From Strigops habroptila (lineage: Eukaryota; Chordata; Aves; Psittaciformes; Psittacidae), in contig NC_044289.2 in the NCBI RefSeq assembly GCF_004027225.2, positions 6,189,761 through 6,253,760 of the forward strand: a stretch of 64,000 nt of DNA. The letters run 5' to 3'. A model generated the notes under the pieces. That model had not been told where the DNA came from and searched no databases. It saw nothing but the letters and a program-made list of their open reading frames with translations. Made by a program: the position numbers and the translations under genes. This document shows positions 61,739-64,000 of the stretch, in pieces (the first letter of the stretch is position 1; the number at the start of each line of letters is the position of its first letter).

Positions 61739-64000
61739 AGATTATCTTATAAAACACTTTAAAATCCGTTCTAAGGGAGATCGCCTTGAAATGCAGTAAT
61801 GGAAATTACATACTCTCTAGGATTCAAGCCAGTTAATAAACTGGATGATTCCAAAGCACTTACACATGCTTTACCATATGTGAGAAGACATGCACTAAGA
61901 CCATCAATTTAAAACTAAAACCTTTTCTCAACACATTGAACCCTATTATGAAGGAACAGGGTACTCTCGGGTTTGTATCATGCTAACTGTATTCTTTGTG
62001 TGCTTATCACAGCACTATTAACTATGGGTGAACATTTTAGGTACCTCTTGAATGGCATGTACATTATACCTCTCCAACAAATTCCAACTTGCAAGTGCAT
62101 TGCAAGTTCAGGAATTTTTGTTAACTTTTGATTCCTCATTCCTTTTTTTTTTTTTCCTGAACAGCGCTAGGTAGCAATTGACACTGGCAGTAGGAAGAGT
62201 CAAAATGTGCCTCTTCTGTAAAGGCAATGTGCACCCAAAATCTATCCCCTACCAAGCTAGCTGTGACCAACTCTGGTTACAGTAACAGTTGCAGTGCTGA
62301 TTACTTCACAGGCCTGTCTTCATAGGCACTTGGCATTTTGATTTCCTCTATTTTTGATGAAACTTTTGGTGAACGACTTCCAAATAAATGTTATGGAATA
62401 AGACATTACAGAACTTGGAATTTTTCTGTTGATTAAGTCTATCATTCATGGAAATCAACCAGACTTTCTGTTGATAAATTAGTATCTTCTGCATCTTGTA
62501 GTGTAGATCAACTGTAGCTTTCTGCTGTGTAGCTGAGATGAATTCCATCCTTCAGAGAAAAGAATTTCTCCATTATTGAGGGATATTCAAATTTAAAAAT
62601 ACGAACCACATCATGCAAGCAAAGTATGGAATGCACACATTTGATGTCTAGTCTAAGAAAGATGGAGTCAAAAACTGCATCGAATACAGGTGTCTGCCAC
62701 CTAACTCTAAGTTGTCTTGTTTAGAACCTACAAGCATGACATATGAATGCCTGCAAGCTGTTGTGCTCAATGCTGTTAATTCCTAGAAAATGAAAGCTAA
62801 CATTGAACGTACCATAAAACGTAGAAATCATGAGAGTATTTTTATACTGGCAATAGTGATTATTGGAGTTCTGACCATCAGAACTTCTTTGCATGGTTTT
62901 TAACTCTACCTGTGTCCCGTACAAGGAGAGGCTGCATTGCAATAGTAGGAAACTGCTGAGAGATTGTGATTCTGTGTCAGTGTATGTGTGCATATGTCGG
63001 TGGTGGTTGTTGAGAAACTGTTTGTACTCAAGCATGGATTTAGATATATTTTTTTGTTGTAATCTGTTTATTAATTTTTTCCAAGGAATAGAACAGTTTG
63101 TGCAGAAAAAGAAAAGGTCAGTGAGCAAACATAACGACCAGTTTCCGCGGTCCTAGAAACCTCCAGTTACTTAACAAACCCATTGGAATGATGACTTGGC
63201 AAAACTGAGTTTAAAGTGAATAAGATTATGCCTCATATATAGCCCACACTTACAGGATTCTTCTGTAAATAGCTTAATCTAGCTTTAAAGTAATCCATGA
63301 TTCACGAACTAAAATATAAGAAGTAATCTTTAAAAAAAACCCGAAACTTAAACCAGGAAAGATCGAGGGAAAAATCCCGTTTCAAATTTATGATAGAATT
63401 AGGCTCAATGTAGTCTCTCAGACAGCAATTACTCTCTGTAATCTGAAAAGAAAAGAACATGTCTAGAGAGAAGAGTGTTCTCTATTTGACATTGAAGTTT
63501 TATCTGGGCATAATGACTAGATTATTTGGAGGGCTTATGCTGTGTTCAGAGTGGCTGTCTGCAGTGTGAAGTTGAGCATGCTGTAGGCAGGGAAATCATG
63601 CTGAACAGGGCCTTAACTTCTATTTTTCTGTCACAGGAAATGAGGATTTCTTTTAAACAGCATGGTAGTTATAGTCTAAAATTGTTTGTGATAGCTTTGA
63701 GAGTTGACACCAACAACAAGTGCAAGATAAACTTAGTTTGCATCAATATTTGTAAAAGTATATTAAAACACAGGTACTATGACTGGAAATGCCCTATGAC
63801 AGCTTACGTAAGATGCTAGTGGAAGAATAAAGAGGGCCAGACTGACTCAATCTTTGAAGAAATCTTTCATCACTAATATGAATAAGATTTGTCTTGCGCT
63901 GTAATCAAGAAATGAAGAGTGTCAGCTAATAGAAGCTTTTAGTAATAAAGTGTAATTGATTTAAGAGAAATGAACAACTCTTTCATCATGGCAATGTTGG

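Larger units (their letters stand above)
47762..64000. other. Intergenic region right of CIMIP1
   Basis: No gene that I can support in about 16 kb. By human synteny PMEPA1 should lie further right; no GC-rich first exon is visible before the window ends. Contents listed separately: two CR1 fragments, T-rich simple repeats, a 44-bp tandem duplication, a strong short hairpin and a TAAT-rich block. The open frame at 47974-48303 begins with TTG, is very hydrophobic and T-rich, and has no recognisable family. Confidence 0.6.

Noticed and set aside
61527-61739. Phe-rich 70-codon frame
   Set aside because: It is generated by the T-rich low-complexity tract.
1-64000. Bacterial-type systems, CRISPR arrays, phage or toxin genes
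   Set aside because: The split genes, CpG island and CR1 repeats show vertebrate nuclear DNA; no direct-repeat arrays or operon-like gene runs were seen.

Overview
The window is vertebrate nuclear DNA, most likely from a bird. Three pieces of evidence support this. The genes are split by GT-AG introns. There are three CR1 LINE fragments, which is the dominant repeat of sauropsid and especially avian genomes, and repeat density is otherwise low. The gene order PPP4R1L - C20orf85 matches human chromosome 20q13 and its bird counterpart. Species cannot be fixed from the sequence.

Layout. Positions 1-2025 are upstream intron; the first coding exon of the first gene lies left of the window. Positions 2026-17396 (+) carry 18 coding exons of PPP4R1L, a HEAT-repeat regulatory subunit of protein phosphatase 4. 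All exon phases join into one uninterrupted reading frame of 939 residues ending in a stop. A 3' UTR of about 3 kb follows, with two AATAAA signals (19945 and 20368) and three Pumilio-type motifs. Positions 20391-42633 are an intergenic stretch of about 22 kb with no gene I can support. It holds a possible ancient SINE piece, a GC-rich patch and several perfect inverted repeats. Positions 42849-47248 (-) carry four small coding exons of C20orf85/CIMIP1, a 132-residue ciliary microtubule inner protein homologue. Its first exon sits in a CpG island (about 46900-47535) with an X-box-like motif upstream of the ATG. The two genes converge. Positions 47618-64000 are intergenic, with CR1 fragments at 47618, 54367 and 58900, T-rich simple repeats, a short tandem duplication, and a strong short hairpin at 57189-57234.

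The two genes are not expected to act together: one is a phosphatase scaffold, the other a ciliary axoneme component. I saw no undescribed multi-gene system. The most useful observations are that PPP4R1L is intact here (human PPP4R1L is regarded as a decayed copy), that C20orf85 can be assembled from exons too short to show as long open frames, and a handful of regulatory or structural elements.
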